Below, piece by piece: positions 44,413-56,179 of a stretch of DNA of 64,000 nucleotides. The DNA is taken from the NCBI GenBank assembly GCA_002077065.1, contig NAJO01000034.1, forward strand, positions 186,001 through 250,000, in the 5' to 3' direction. The position numbers and the translations under genes were made by a program. The DNA comes from Cryoendolithus antarcticus. Lineage: Eukaryota > Ascomycota > Dothideomycetes > Cladosporiales > Cladosporiaceae. Each line of letters opens with the position of its first letter. Position 1 is the first letter of the stretch. The notes below the pieces were generated by a model. That model was not told the origin of the DNA and made no database searches. It saw only the letters and a program-made list of their open reading frames with translations.

Positions 44413-45173
44413 GTGCCTCGCGGACACATCATGCACATGATCAATTCATGGCGGGCTTGATACTTCCCTGTGCTTTGGTGGACACGGAGCTTTGCATGAT
44501 GGCTGCAGCTTTTCGGGTCTGCCTCGAGATTGAAAGGCGGTGGCTTCGATTGCCTCCGGACCTCGAGCACATGGAGGCCGGTGCCTGTCTAGTTCAAATC
44601 CAATCTGATAAACTTGTATGATATCAAAGCGCTGCACCTCAGATAGTGGTGTATGCAGGCCTGAACGTGAGGCCCACGACCCAGGGACAGAGGTCTGGTT
44701 CAAGACAACTTGATCTGCTCATAACGTCCGGACTGTAATGTGTTGAGACATAGGCTGGGTTTATACCAAATTGTCGCGAGGTGTTGATAACGAGGTTCGA
44801 ATACTTTGAGAACGAAGGACGTGGCTGCACTGCTGCACAGACTCGGATACTGGCAGGAAGAGCGATTCAGCGTTACTCGCTTATCAGGTTAGTGGGGCGC
44901 CTGCATGGCATTGCATATGCTGCGCCGCAATATGCATTGTCACGCCCTCCGTCACCGATCAGGCTCAGACAAGTGCATACAAGCTGCCTCAACACCTGAC
45001 CGAGGCTGGCAGCAAGACTCGAACATCGAACATTCCTTACCCTCACATCGGTCCAGCTTGCCGCTCGCTATACATTTGTACGAAGCAGGCAAGCGATCGC
45101 ACGAAGTCTTTCTACGCGGTCCTGTACATGGTCGGGCTCTTCGCACCGTCGGCACGCACGCGTTACGCGAGAC
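44413..45173. other. Intergenic between the HET genes
   Basis: 761 bp with no gene recognised. It contains the promoter of HET gene 2. Confidence 0.5.
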
Positions 45174-47147
45174 ATGGCGGACACGCAGCATTTGTGCGAA
45201 CGTTGCAAGGAACTCTCCCTGAACTTCGAAGTCATCCGTTCTGGAGGAGTTGACTCTGCGCCGCTACCACCCACAACTCACGGACCATCAACTGAGCCAT
45301 GGCCACTTGGTCGACCGCAAGACTGGGACGCCACCTGCTCGCTTTGCCGATCGTTCGCGAAGTCAGCGGCGATTGACCTCACTGCGAGAGATATCGACAC
45401 GGTCTATCCCGAAGAGTACGACCTGAGACAGATTGATACCGTTACCGCGCTCACCTATGCATTCACCGTCATAGGGCCAAAGGGGAATTTCCCGGTATCT
45501 TTGATTGTAATGCGCTCGCCTGAAGATTTCCCCCCCCCTATGCGTCACCGTCTCCAGTTGATGATCCCGACAGCCTCCGAGGAGCATCTCCACGTGAGAC
45601 CGCGAGGATCTGTCGCAGACGTAAGCCTACTCGGAGGTTGGATAGCAAACTGTGTATCGGATCATGAGGAGTGTCGATTAGCTACGCCAATAGCTTTCGC
45701 TGGAATGAAGCTTGTTGATTGCTTCACGGGCGGTCTAATTGCACACCAGCCGGATATACCGTATCTGGCATTGAGTTATGTCTGGTCTGAAGTAGACAGC
45801 AGTGCTAGCGCTCCGAACGATGAACGAGCAGCTATGCAGACCCCACTGATTCAAAGTGTTTTCCGACTGACCTTGAAGCTGGGCTACAAGTTCATATGGA
45901 TCGACCGGTTCTGTATCGACCAGACCGACCAGACACACAAATTGGAGCAGATACGACGCATGGACGAAATATACGGTGGGGCCACGCTAACAATCGTAGC
46001 AGCAGACCATGTTCATGGGCCTCGACTTGGCTTAAGTGGTGACAGTGCCCGTCCTCCGTTACCTATGCACACGATCGGTGCTGCCACATATTCCGTAGTG
46101 CCCCCTGCTCCGTGGGACAGCATCAGGAAATCGAAATGGAACAGCAGAGCCTGGACATACCAAGAATCAGTTCTGTCGAGGCGACGACTAGTGGTGCTCC
46201 CGGACGAAATATACTTCGACTGTTCGCGATTGAGCCATTCTGAGGTGCTGCACGGTGACCTGCGTGAGCTCGAAGGGAAAAGAGATCCCGATCTAGTCCA
46301 CGTAGCAGGATTTCATGGTTTCGAGCGGCGCAGGAATTGTGTGGATCACGTATATGCCCACGTGTGGGTGTACGCCCGACGTGAGATGACTTTGCCGACC
46401 GACGTTCTCAATGCATTCGAAGGGGTTTTGCGTCGCTTGCGTAGGGTGTATTCGCACCTGAGGTTTCTGAGTGGACTACCCATCGAAGCAGAGCTTCCTA
46501 ACACAGTCGATGGTCTGCTTTCCCCCATGGAAGAGGCCTTCACATTCTTCTGCGACGTCCCGGTGTCAAATTTCGGGGATAGGGTGATAATTGCACTCTG
46601 CTGGCAGGAATTTGGTGCCCAGCCCCGTCGTCGCCCACACTTCCCGAGCTGGACCTGGGCGGGCTGGTATTCCTCGGTTCCGCGCGCACATATGCTTATC
46701 CGTCCCCCCCAAAGGGTATGCACTGTCGACCTCCGAGTGGAGGATTTCCTGCTAGATGGCCATGTGGTGCACCTTCGCCGCCAGATGATACATATCAATT
46801 GCCCAGTGATAAGAACCGAGGACCTGGGGTCAAAGGAACAGAGATTGGAACACTGCGATACGGCAGGGACGTTCAGCCTCGAGAGTCATGGATCGGTGCA
46901 GAAGTCAGGTAACCACCGTCTGATTCGATCTGACTATGAGACACAGCGGATGCTTGGGGCAGCTTTGTACTTCCTCGTACTTTACTATGATGTACACTCC
47001 GATCGGATCGAGATGACCGGTCTACAGGCTATCGAGGTATCCTCCGGACGCTTTGAGCGGCTCGACTGCGCGATGATCAGGATCAATGACCCGAGACCAG
47101 ACGTCGTGGAAGCTATGACTGTGGATCGCGAGGTGGAGCTAGTGTGA
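45174..47147 (+). CDS. HET-domain (heterokaryon incompatibility) protein 2
   Basis: 657 aa, single exon, paralogue of the upstream gene. It has the same layout: CERC and CSLC pairs near the N-terminus, then YLALSYVWSEVD, LGYKFIWIDRFCIDQ, ATLTIVAADHVHGPRLGLSG, WNSRAWTYQESVLSRRRLVVL, DVLNAFEGVLRRL, and FPSWTWAGW in the C-terminal half. The two proteins share these blocks but differ widely between them, so the duplication is not recent or the pair has diversified. A run of C residues at 45531-45539 encodes three prolines in frame. The predicted role is non-self recognition and cell death. Confidence 0.93.
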   Translation: MADTQHLCERCKELSLNFEVIRSGGVDSAPLPPTTHGPSTEPWPLGRPQDWDATCSLCRSFAKSAAIDLTARDIDTVYPEEYDLRQIDTVTALTYAFTVIGPKGNFPVSLIVMRSPEDFPPPMRHRLQLMIPTASEEHLHVRPRGSVADVSLLGGWIANCVSDHEECRLATPIAFAGMKLVDCFTGGLIAHQPDIPYLALSYVWSEVDSSASAPNDERAAMQTPLIQSVFRLTLKLGYKFIWIDRFCIDQTDQTHKLEQIRRMDEIYGGATLTIVAADHVHGPRLGLSGDSARPPLPMHTIGAATYSVVPPAPWDSIRKSKWNSRAWTYQESVLSRRRLVVLPDEIYFDCSRLSHSEVLHGDLRELEGKRDPDLVHVAGFHGFERRRNCVDHVYAHVWVYARREMTLPTDVLNAFEGVLRRLRRVYSHLRFLSGLPIEAELPNTVDGLLSPMEEAFTFFCDVPVSNFGDRVIIALCWQEFGAQPRRRPHFPSWTWAGWYSSVPRAHMLIRPPQRVCTVDLRVEDFLLDGHVVHLRRQMIHINCPVIRTEDLGSKEQRLEHCDTAGTFSLESHGSVQKSGNHRLIRSDYETQRMLGAALYFLVLYYDVHSDRIEMTGLQAIEVSSGRFERLDCAMIRINDPRPDVVEAMTVDREVELV

Positions 47148-47610
47148 GCATCTGTCATGATCGTTTAGACATCAATCCAACTCCATGGTACCTATGAGAC
47201 AGCCCATGCGACGTCTCGACAATCTTTCCATGGCAACGAACTGGGAGCGAGCAAATGAGTACACCATAGACCTTCCTTAACCCGAAGAGATAGGACGTGT
47301 CTGATCTATCGAACGACTTGCAGCATATGCTATCAATCGTTCTAAAGCGAAGATTCGCGCCCAAGCAAGGGAGCAAGGACCTCGCCGCTGCTGTGCTGAC
47401 CGTACCGAGAGGCGCAAAAAGCAAGGTCGACTTCCGGCGGGTCCACCAGAGCCTGGACCTAAGACCACGCTTGGAGGCAAACGGGTGCGAACGAGGCGAA
47501 GCAGCTGTGAGTAAACAAGCAGCTACAAATTCGAGGCTCGCCTTCAAAAAACTTCTGTCGACAGGCACTGGTCAGCTACATGCACCGCTGGCCGAATCTC
47601 AGATATAAGC
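47148..47610. other. Convergent intergenic region
   Basis: 463 bp between HET gene 2 and the oxidase. Short overlapping frames on both strands show no domain. Confidence 0.45.
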
Positions 47611-49904
47611 TCAATCCACCATCACGAACACACCCTCCCCCCAAACCCCATCAACAACCACATACACCACATACGGTCCCGGCGGCGTCACCTCCCTCCT
47701 CCCCGGCAGCTTGACACTCACACTCTGCTCCTCCTTTCCCGGCATCCACCCCTCGAAATTCAGAAAAGCCATTCGAGCGCCCATATGCAGACTATGCGTC
47801 ACGAAACCGCCGTGATAGAGCGAGATCTGCAGCTTCGTACCGGCAGGAGGGGATGTGAAGAAGATGCTGAATGTGGCGTCGAAAGCTAGTGTTGGCGTCG
47901 AAAGAGCGATTTTTTGTTGGCCGGACGGCGCCAGGTCGGGAGATGGAGAGAGGAGTGTAGATCTCAACCCTGAACTCCGTCGCATATGGATGGGTAGCGT
48001 CAGGCTGGAGCACGGGCATCTCATTCGGATTACCCCCCGCCACCAACACCCTACCATCCAGTAAGAGCAGCGCAACAGAATGATACAGTCTCGGCACCTC
48101 CGACGCTGCGCCTCTCGTCCATCTCGAGCCAAGCTTCGCTTCCGGATCGTAGATCAGCGTCTCAAACGTCGGGTCTGCAGCGAGTCCGAAGCCCTGCGCG
48201 CCGCGGTTGGCGCCGTTGAGCCACAGCACTGTGCCGTCTGGGAGCAGCACAGGCTCGACCATCCCGCGGCCTTGGGGCATGGCGTCCATTTCCCAGGTTG
48301 GGTTTGCGTCGAGCGGGGAGATGCGGCCGCAGGAGGGGTCGGTGGGGGAGGTGATATCTTGATATGCGCCGCCGCCGCAGATGATGATCGAGGGCGTCCA
48401 GTTGTTGGCGCTCGACAGGGGTAGTAAAGCGGAGCCACCGGTGTTTGGGTAGGTTTTGTAGTCTCCTGGCAGGTCTGGAAGTGTCTTTGTGGTGGCGCCT
48501 GAGGATGGTGAGAAGAGGACGCTGGATTTGGAGGCGAAGATGAAGAGGTCGCTGGTGGGGAGGAGGTGGATGAAGGGGTACATGTAGTAGGGCTGGGCTT
48601 TCACGAGGAGGGGAAGGGTTGTGGAGCCCCCAGAGGTGATGCCGTTGCGGTCGAGGATCTCGTATGTGGGATTGTTGTTTGGCTTGACGGTAGGGTCGAG
48701 GCCGTTGAGGCTGCCAGAAGCGACGAAGATGCGGCCGTCGGGGAGGGTTTGTAGAGTTGGGTACCAGCGGGCTGTGTCGAGCTGGTTGCCGGGCTCTGAC
48801 CATGCTTGACCGTTCTGATCTGGGGATGATCGCGTAAGATAGCGCTCGCCTCGCCAGCCATCGGCGATTGTAGGATCAAGCCAGCTCAAGTTGGCGTTGC
48901 CACCGACCGAGAGGAGTCTCCCGTCCGCGAGAAAAGTCCCACCAGCACAGAACGCATTCGTCTTGTACGCGAGAGGTACCACTTGATTCGTGACTGGATC
49001 GTACTCGGAGCTGTACGCGAACTGCCCATTGTCAAGCTTGAGCTGAGTATAGTCTTCGACTTTGTCCAGAAACACGACTCGACCATTCGGCATAAGCGCA
49101 GTATGCATAGCAGGTACGCCACTTTGGCCGACGATGTCGAAGGTTCCGGGGTTGGCATTCATCGGCGCAGCGATCGGGCCAGGCGCAACACCGACTGGTG
49201 CAGCCGAACAAGGCCCGCTCTGACAGCCTTCGCCACAATGCGCAGCGGTGTTGCCGCAGAAGCTATGAACGCTGGTCAGCTCTCTGATGGCTCGCTTGTG
49301 GGAGAGAGGTCGACTATGCTTACCCATACATCGAACAGCATCCTCCCAAGTGCCAGCTTCCGCATACGGTCCCGCCATTCGCAGCGCCACATGATCCGTC
49401 AGTCGTCGCAGGTCCAGCCGGTCCGACACCACTAGTACTGATAGGAACGACTACTGGCTCACTCTGCGACTGAGCTGGAGGGCTGGTGGTCGTCGGTGGC
49501 GGTGGAGCAGTGTCGATGCAGCCGCTCTGACATCCGTTCTTTGCGAGACAGTGATCGTCGGTCTTGCCGCACCAGCCCATGGAGCTGCAGCAGGGACCAT
49601 ACTCGCCATTGACATCGCAGGGCGCAGTTCCGAAGTCGCGGCCGCAGCGGCCGTCACTGCGTGGTGGGGCATCGGCGCGGATGGTTTTCGGTCCCCAATC
49701 CGGCTCACAGCTGCGGAGTATCAGTAAACTTCATGAAGTGTATGGGAGAGGAGAGCATGCACACCTTCCGTTCTCGAGGCATGTCTGGCCGCGAAGGCAG
49801 CCAGTCAATTCCAGAGTATTGTTGCATGTCGGCTGCACCCACTTGAAGATGATGTTGGCGGACGTTAAAATCGGAAGGAGTGAGCTCCATCGAAGTAGAT
49901 GCAT
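47611..49904 (-). pseudogene. Copper-radical oxidase (AA5) with chitin-binding modules, frameshift near 3' end
   Basis: Exons (minus) 49904-49765, 49710-49324 and 49262-47611, introns 54 and 61 nt. An N-terminal hydrophobic segment may be a weak signal peptide. Two CBM18-like Cys-rich modules follow (for example GPCCSSMGWCG and GGCCSMYGFCGN), separated by a Pro/Thr linker. The oxidase domain carries the galactose/glyoxal-oxidase copper and cofactor motifs: FCAGGTFLADG (Cys), ARWYPTLQTLPDGR (Tyr of the Cys-Tyr crosslink), PRLYHSVALLLLDGR (Tyr-His) and THSLHMGARMAF (His). This order predicts H2O2-producing oxidation of sugars or aldehydes at chitinous surfaces. The frame breaks within 47940-47956: VEIYTPL is in one frame and SPDLAPSGQQ in the next, needing loss of one base (725 aa) to continue. 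Either the gene is freshly inactivated or the base call is wrong. Confidence 0.85.
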
Positions 49905-50720
49905 CTTGCTGGTAGCATGCGTAAATGAGGATTACGAAGAGGCGCTCCTCGAGTGCATCAGTGACGAAAGAGTGTGATGTGTAACATCAATCCGGAAAGG
50001 TTTGCAAGAATGAGTCGTCAAAGCCCTCAAGATTGGGTCTGGCGTAAATGATTGGAAGGACTTCACTCACCGGGTGGGCTTCACTGTGCACAAACGAGAA
50101 GATCTACATCGAGGATGCGGGAAGCCGCAGCCTCACCTGCGCCTTCGCTTATCAATGAAGATAACCAACGCAATGCATTAGCAAAGTAAAACCATAGCTT
50201 GTCGCCTTCATGATTCAAAGCTCCTTAGCTTCTGAACGCCTGGTTTATTTTACAGCTCATCAACAGATTTAGCCCACAGCCCTACCATTGAGCGGTAGCC
50301 AATCGATCGTTTCGCAGTCCGCATTCGCAAAGTCACATCGAAAAGCGCTTCTCGAGGTCAAAATTCATTAGGCATTGGCTACTGTCGTCCGACATCCAGA
50401 TGGCTCACGGTGATGCGGCTAGAAGTGGGCAAGTGATGTAGATGGGCTCGAGACATAGCAGTAATGACGAGCTGCACCATCAGAAACGTCGACAGGTCGA
50501 ATACGATAGGATGATCGCGGCGTATATCGATTGACATCTCAAGGGCCGGCAAAGGGTGAAGTCGCTCTTGCTTCACGAGGAACACTAGCGTCGGCTACAT
50601 CCGCAGTCTCCGAAGTCTTGGCGTCCCACTCTGCGAAAAGTGCAGCGGGCTTTGAACCTCACCCGATTTTACTGAGCGTCAAGACAACAACATCTTCGCC
50701 ATCCACACACAACCGCAATC
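49905..50720. other. Divergent intergenic region, oxidase / RPS4
   Basis: About 815 bp holding both promoters. No gene recognised. Confidence 0.5.
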
Positions 50721-51734
50721 ATGGGTCGCGGTCCTAAGAAGCATCAGAAGCGCTTGTCCGCACCACACCACTGGCTGCTTGACAAGCTCAGCGGTGCCTA
50801 TGCTCCCAAGGCCTCGCCCGGTCCGCACAAGCTGCGCGACTGCATGCCCTTGATCGTCTTCATTCGCAACCGGTAGACTCCCTTCTCCTAGCCTTGCGAT
50901 ATTCCCAAAGAGTTGGAAAATCCCGGCAAGGACAGTACTAACAACAGTATCTTCACAGTTTGAAGTACGCCCTCAATGGCCGCGAGACCAAGGCAATCGT
51001 CATGCAGCGCCTGATCAAAGTCGACGGCAAAGTGCGCACCGACCCCAACTACCCAGCCGGCTTCATGGACGTCATCTCGATCGAGAAGACGGGCGAGAAC
51101 TTCCGCCTCGTCTACGACACCAAGGGCCGCTTCACCGTCCACCGCATCACCGGCGAGGAGGCCGAGTACAAGCTGGGCAAAGTGAAGCGCGTACAGCTCG
51201 GCAAGGGCGCCATCCCATTCTTGGTCACGCATGACGCACGCACGTGAGTCTATCAGCCGTTGGACCAATGTTTGGTGGGAATAAGTCATACTGAGACGTG
51301 ATGGGATGATAGTATCCGATACCCAGACCCGGCCATCAAGGTCAACGATACGGTCAAGATTGATCTTGCGACTGGTATACTCTCCCTACTCTTGCCCTCC
51401 ATTGTCTATGCACATCCACTAACCAACTACTTTCCTCAATACAGGCAAGATCCTCGACTTCATCCACTTCGACACCGGTGTCATCGCCATGGCCACCGGT
51501 GGTCGCAACATGGGTCGTGTCGGTGTCATCACCCACCGCGAGCGCCACGACGGAGGCTTCAACATCGTGCACATCAAGGACGCCATTGACAACGAGTTCG
51601 CCACGCGCGAGAACAACGTCTTCGTCATCGGCCGCGAGAAGCCGTGGATCTCGCTGCCGAAGGGCAAGGGTGTGAAGTTGACCATCGCTGAGGAGAGAGA
51701 TCGCAGGCGGGCGTACCATCTGGCTGGGCAGTAG
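50721..51734 (+). CDS. RPS4: 40S ribosomal protein S4, four exons
   Basis: Exons 50721-50872, 50959-51243, 51313-51374 and 51445-51734 join to 262 aa, the normal eS4 length. It starts [15 protein letters not shown] and continues [21 protein letters not shown] (RS4NT), an S4 RNA-binding region, the central eS4 domain and a KOW-like segment ([19 protein letters not shown]), and ends [13 protein letters not shown]. Introns are 86, 69 and 70 nt with normal GT..AG ends. It is a structural protein of the small cytosolic ribosomal subunit. No anomaly. Confidence 0.98.
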
Positions 51735-52091
51735 AGAGGCTGTCGCGGACTGGGGTCATGATGGTACTGGCTTGAGGAGCGGTACGAAGTAGATCGGCTG
51801 TCGAGAGGACTAGGGTCTCACGCGCAAGCGCACGTTGCGATGCGGCGATACCTTACGTTGAGACAGCGGTGATTGACCTTCGGGTCATGGTGACTAGGCT
51901 TGATAAATAGCGGCACCACAATTACTCAAAACTTCACACCTGCTTCACAGACAGCCACATGCTCTTGCACTACTTTCCACCGTAATCATTACCTTTAAAC
52001 TCCGACTGCGTGATATGACAGGTCTGCACGATCGGTCTGTGGAAGAAAGGCGTGCATGATGTTGTTTACTGGCGGATATTCCACTTGGCAG
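51735..52091. other. Convergent intergenic region
   Basis: 357 bp between RPS4 and the ASADH gene, both 3' ends. Nothing recognised. Confidence 0.5.
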
Positions 52092-53300
52092 CTAAAGATA
52101 TCCTTTCAGCACTGCGGCCTCAGCATTCAATATACTCCCTCCCGCCGCACCAATGACCAAATTATGGCTCACAGCCACATACTTCAGATCATACGCGCCA
52201 TTCTCCACCTTCCGCACCCGTCCAACAGAGACCGTGTACCCTTTCCCCTTGTCCTTATCTAGCCGTGGTTGCGGCCGATCGTCCTCTTCCATGACTTCAA
52301 TAGAGATCTCAGGCGCCGACGGGCAGCCCAGTTCCTGTGCGTCCGAGACGTAGGATCGCAATGCCTCCTTCGCCTCCTCCACAGAGGGAGCGGACTTCGC
52401 GAATTTGAGCGACACGATGTGTGTGTGACCGTCGATCACAGGTACGCGTGTGCACGTTCCGTCCACCAAAAGCCCTTCGGCATCGCTGAGCTTTGTGTTC
52501 TCGTCCTGTATACTTCCGAGGATTTTCCGCGACTCAGCGCCGAGTTTCTCCTCTTCTCCTTTGATGTAGGGTACGATGTTATCGAATATATCCAGACTTG
52601 AGACGCCTGGGTAGCCTGCCCCCGACACTGCTTGCTCCGTGATCATGCTCGCTCTTTCGAGGGGTCCGAATTTGTCCATGAGTGCTCTGAAGGGTACGAC
52701 CATGCCGATGACTGCGCAGTTGGAATTGCAGACTTGGAAGCCCTGTTTGAGATTGTGGTACCGGCGTTGGTGGGGGATTAGGTCGAGGTGGTTGAGGTTT
52801 ACGGTCGGGACTACGAGGGGAACAAGAGGATCGAGGCGGTAGTTTTTGGAGTTGCTGAAGACTGGGATGTCGGCCTGAAGGAAGGCTAGCTCTAGCGTGG
52901 ATGTCAGCTTCGTACAGTATCCCACCACAATTCTATGCCTACCTGTCTCGCCTGCGACATCGCTGTCGAGCCCGCTGAACACAAAGTCCACCTCATCCTT
53001 GAACTCTTCTGGCGTGCAACTTTTCACCACCAAGGCTCCGATACGTTCGGGCAATTTTATGCCCTGCTTCCAGCTTGCCGCTGCGCTGAATTTCTTACCA
53101 GCGCTCCTTGGACTTGCGCCCACAGCTGTCAGGGTGAAGTGCGGGTGGTCATTGAGCAGTAGAATGAATCGTTGCCCAACGCTGCCTGTGGCTCCGAGTA
53201 CACCTAAAATATAAAGTGAGTCGTTGTTCCAGTACTTTGGCTAGGGCGTTCACCTACCGCATCGCTTCTTGGGGAAGGGTTTGGAGCTCTCCACGGGCAT
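52092..53300 (-). CDS. HOM2: Aspartate-semialdehyde dehydrogenase, three exons
   Basis: Exons (minus) 53300-53258, 53203-52943 and 52891-52092 join to 367 aa, close to the fungal norm. Introns are 54 and 51 nt. The second is in frame and would otherwise insert 17 residues between VAGET and ELAFLQADIPVFSN. The N-terminal GVLGATGSVGQRF is the NADP-binding motif, CNSNCAVIG holds the catalytic Cys, SGAGYPGVSSLDI follows, and VDGTCTRVPVIDGH-type residues bind substrate. It catalyses the second step of the aspartate pathway to threonine, methionine and isoleucine (beta-aspartyl phosphate to the semialdehyde). Cytosolic. It is a classic antifungal target because animals lack it. Confidence 0.96.
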
Positions 53301-53784
53301 TGTTGCGAGCAGATTCTGATAGGGCTTGCACTATGGTTGCTGTAGCTACGGGCAGACAACTTCGAGAGCGAAGGATGTAAAGTCTAGTTTGAAACTGGTT
53401 GGAACAGAAGGTAGTTGCGAGGGAGGGGCAATGAGAAGGACTTGTACAGACCAGTCACTCTCGTAGAAGGTAAGTGTGACTAATAATTGCTCTAGTACTT
53501 CGATGGTAGTGAATCGTTGACCCTCGGTAGCTGTACTATTTGCTGTTCATTCAGAGCCCAGGAATTATGACTGATTCGCACAGATTTCTGGTACCTGAGC
53601 CATTGTGGCAGTAGTGAACGTTAAGGTTTGCCAAGGCTTGCAGATCCTCAGACGACTTCACCCCTTCCGGCCTACTCCCATCCTACACTATCCAACACAT
53701 TGATAGCCGGAGCCTCTCTCGCAAGCAATAGTGTATTGTTACCGATATATCGCTACCAACTGTTCTAAACCACCAGGTGTCGCC
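53301..53784. promoter_or_regulatory. Bidirectional promoter region, ASADH / RNA-binding protein
   Basis: 484 bp between two divergent start codons, so it contains both promoters. No specific site was recognised. Confidence 0.5.
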
Positions 53785-55668
53785 ATGGACCGCTACCCGC
53801 GCCAGCAGCGCACACCGCCACGAAGCTATCACGACTATGGTATCTTTTGTCACGCGACCTAAATCCACTATCCCTCAAGTCGGGCTCATGCTGACGTTGA
53901 TGCCCTCAAGACCGGCCACAGGAGCCTAGAGACTATCGCGGCGATGCACAAGATCGTGGGTCGAGTGGTGATGACTTCAGCATCAAAGGACGCGCCGCCG
54001 TAAGATCAAGGTCCAGATCGCCACGCGGCCATGGTCGCCGCGATGATGTACCGAGACGACGTGATGGGAGGTTCGACGATAGAACTCACGAAGTATGTGT
54101 AATTGTTGGCGTGCGGTCGCATGGGCATTCACTGACTTTACTAGCGTGGCAATCGACACTGGCCAGCTCGCGATGAATACGACAAGACGGTTCACGCACA
54201 GCACTATGTCCAGGAGGCACCACAGCAGTATCGTGGTGATAAGGACGTCGGCTCTGACAGCCAGCCCATGACGTTTCTGCTCGTGCGTGGGCTCAAGCCT
54301 GCCACTTCCGAAGCAGTTTTCGCGAAAGGTCTGGAAAAGCTGTACAGGAATGACGACGCCTCTACTGGAGCGTTGCCCACAAGTTTACGATCTGTCATAC
54401 TTATCCGTGATCGCGAAGGCGATGGCACGAAAAGTCTTGGATTCGGATTTGCGTGGTTTCACCGTGTCACCGATGCTGTAGCTGCGTTGAAGCGAGCTAG
54501 GGAGCTCGGCGACGAGTTTACGATCTCGTCTCAGATCATCAGTGTCGACATGCCTCACAAAGGCGTGTTCCCGCGTGCGGACTCGCCGAAAGAGGCCGGC
54601 GATTCGCAGTTTACATTCACGCTGCCCGCCACCGGGGAGACGCATATGTATAGGGATCTTCGGTTCTACCCCACAGAGACGGTCATTAACATTGAAGGAC
54701 CTGCTCGTCCCATTGAAGAGCCTGCAGAGACAACAGAGGACGTCTCAAAGTCTGCCACTTCTGCGGTCAAGAAAGCCAAGAAGCGTGCACTGGACGACCA
54801 TTCACAGCCTGTGGCACCAAAGAGAGTCCACATGGCGCCTGCAATGGCCGCGCTTGCCAACAGATGGACTACACGCAGCGCTGATCTGCACGCTGAAAAG
54901 GAGCCGGAGGCGCGTGAAGCATCAGCCGAATTCGCGCCAGCTACAGGCGTTAACGCAACGGGGCAGCGGGAGCAAAGCACAGCTCCGGAGACCACCCGCC
55001 ATCAGACGTTCGCTTACGACAATCCACCCAAGTCGTGTTGCTATCTATGCAACAGAATGCTGGGCGACTCAGCAAAGCTGCGAGCGCACGTGGAGAAGAG
55101 CCAGCTGCACGCCACCAACACGGAGAACGAAGACACCATCAAAGACGCTTACCAGCGTATGGAGAAGGCTGGAGTCGCACCAGAGGCAACGATTGTAGTG
55201 GCTGTGTCGAAGCCGCCAACCACCACCACGCCTTCGGACGAGGCAACATCACAGTATGTCGATCGCGCTGCATTACGGCGTCAAGAGGAGAAAGCGCGCA
55301 ATGCGGCAGCCAACTACGACAAACCTAAGGGCTTCTCTTTGAAGGGAGCTAAAGCTGCCACCAAGTCAGACGATGCTAGCACTGCAGCTCCGCTCTCTAA
55401 GGGGCTAGGTATGCTCCAGAAGCATGGCTACACCGCCGGTCAAGGTCTTGGTGCTGTCGGAAGCACCGGCCTAGCCGTCCCCATTGCTACTGATCTTTAC
55501 GCCGCCGGCGTCGGACTTGGTCACGCAGGAGGCAAAGTCGGTGATGCTGTGACTGAGGCTGAGAGGGCCACCAAGGGCGACCAGGCTGGGTACCTCGATA
55601 AGATGAAAGAGGTTTCGAGGGCGAGGTATGAGGCATTGAACGATGGAGGCAAGAGCAAAGAGCCATGA
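53785..55668 (+). CDS. RRM / C2H2 / G-patch RNA-binding protein (RBM5/RBM10-like), three exons
   Basis: Exons 53785-53839, 53911-54092 and 54145-55668 join to 586 aa. Introns are 71 and 52 nt. The N-terminus is Arg/Asp/Ser-rich with an RSRSRSPRG stretch, like splicing factors. Residues about 118-215 form an RRM (MTFLLVRGLKP and LGFGFAWFHRVTDA). A C2H2-type finger, CYLCNRMLGDSAKLRAHVEKS followed by H, lies near residue 345. A G-patch region (KGLGMLQKHGYTAGQGLG, then GVGLGHAGG) is near the C-terminus. The RRM, zinc finger, G-patch order matches the RBM5/RBM6/RBM10 group of spliceosome A-complex regulators. A nuclear role in pre-mRNA splicing is likely. Confidence 0.9.
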
Positions 55669-56179
55669 AGGCCTGCCCTACCGTCACGTTATGCCGGCTG
55701 ATGGAGTCGATCACCGTTGCGAACATTGGGCTGTGCTACACAAGATCAAGCTTGTACTACTTCACTGTCATGCGTTGGCGTGTGACGGGTCTCGGATGTT
55801 CCGTAGTACGCGTGTATGCAAGGTATTATGGCACGTTGCACTTCATAATCCCCAAGCATCACTATGTGCCACAGCTCTCAGATCGCCTTCGCGATATCGT
55901 CGCTCTGTACGTGAAGTGTCAAGCAGGCCCATCGCGATTGCGGCTGACTTGAGATATAGACCAGGTTCGAACGAGTATACCCGTACGCGCAACGGGCATA
56001 CTGCTTGTGCCCGGCTCCATGGAAGTATGCCAATACCCAAGCAGGCCCGACAGCTACGCCGTTGACCTGCAGCAACCCCATGGGGAGAGCTATGCGCCCA
56101 GTGAACGGCAAGCTCGATTGCCGACGTCGACCCCGGCGTCTCAGCCCTGCTCGCGGGCCTGCTCGCCTACACAGTCTTG
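55669..56179. other. Intergenic
   Basis: Nothing recognised beyond 3' sequence of the RNA-binding protein gene. Confidence 0.4.

Noticed and set aside
45531..45539. C-homopolymer in HET gene 2 as a frameshift
   Set aside because: The frame is continuous on both sides and encodes plausible prolines, so there is no evidence of a break.
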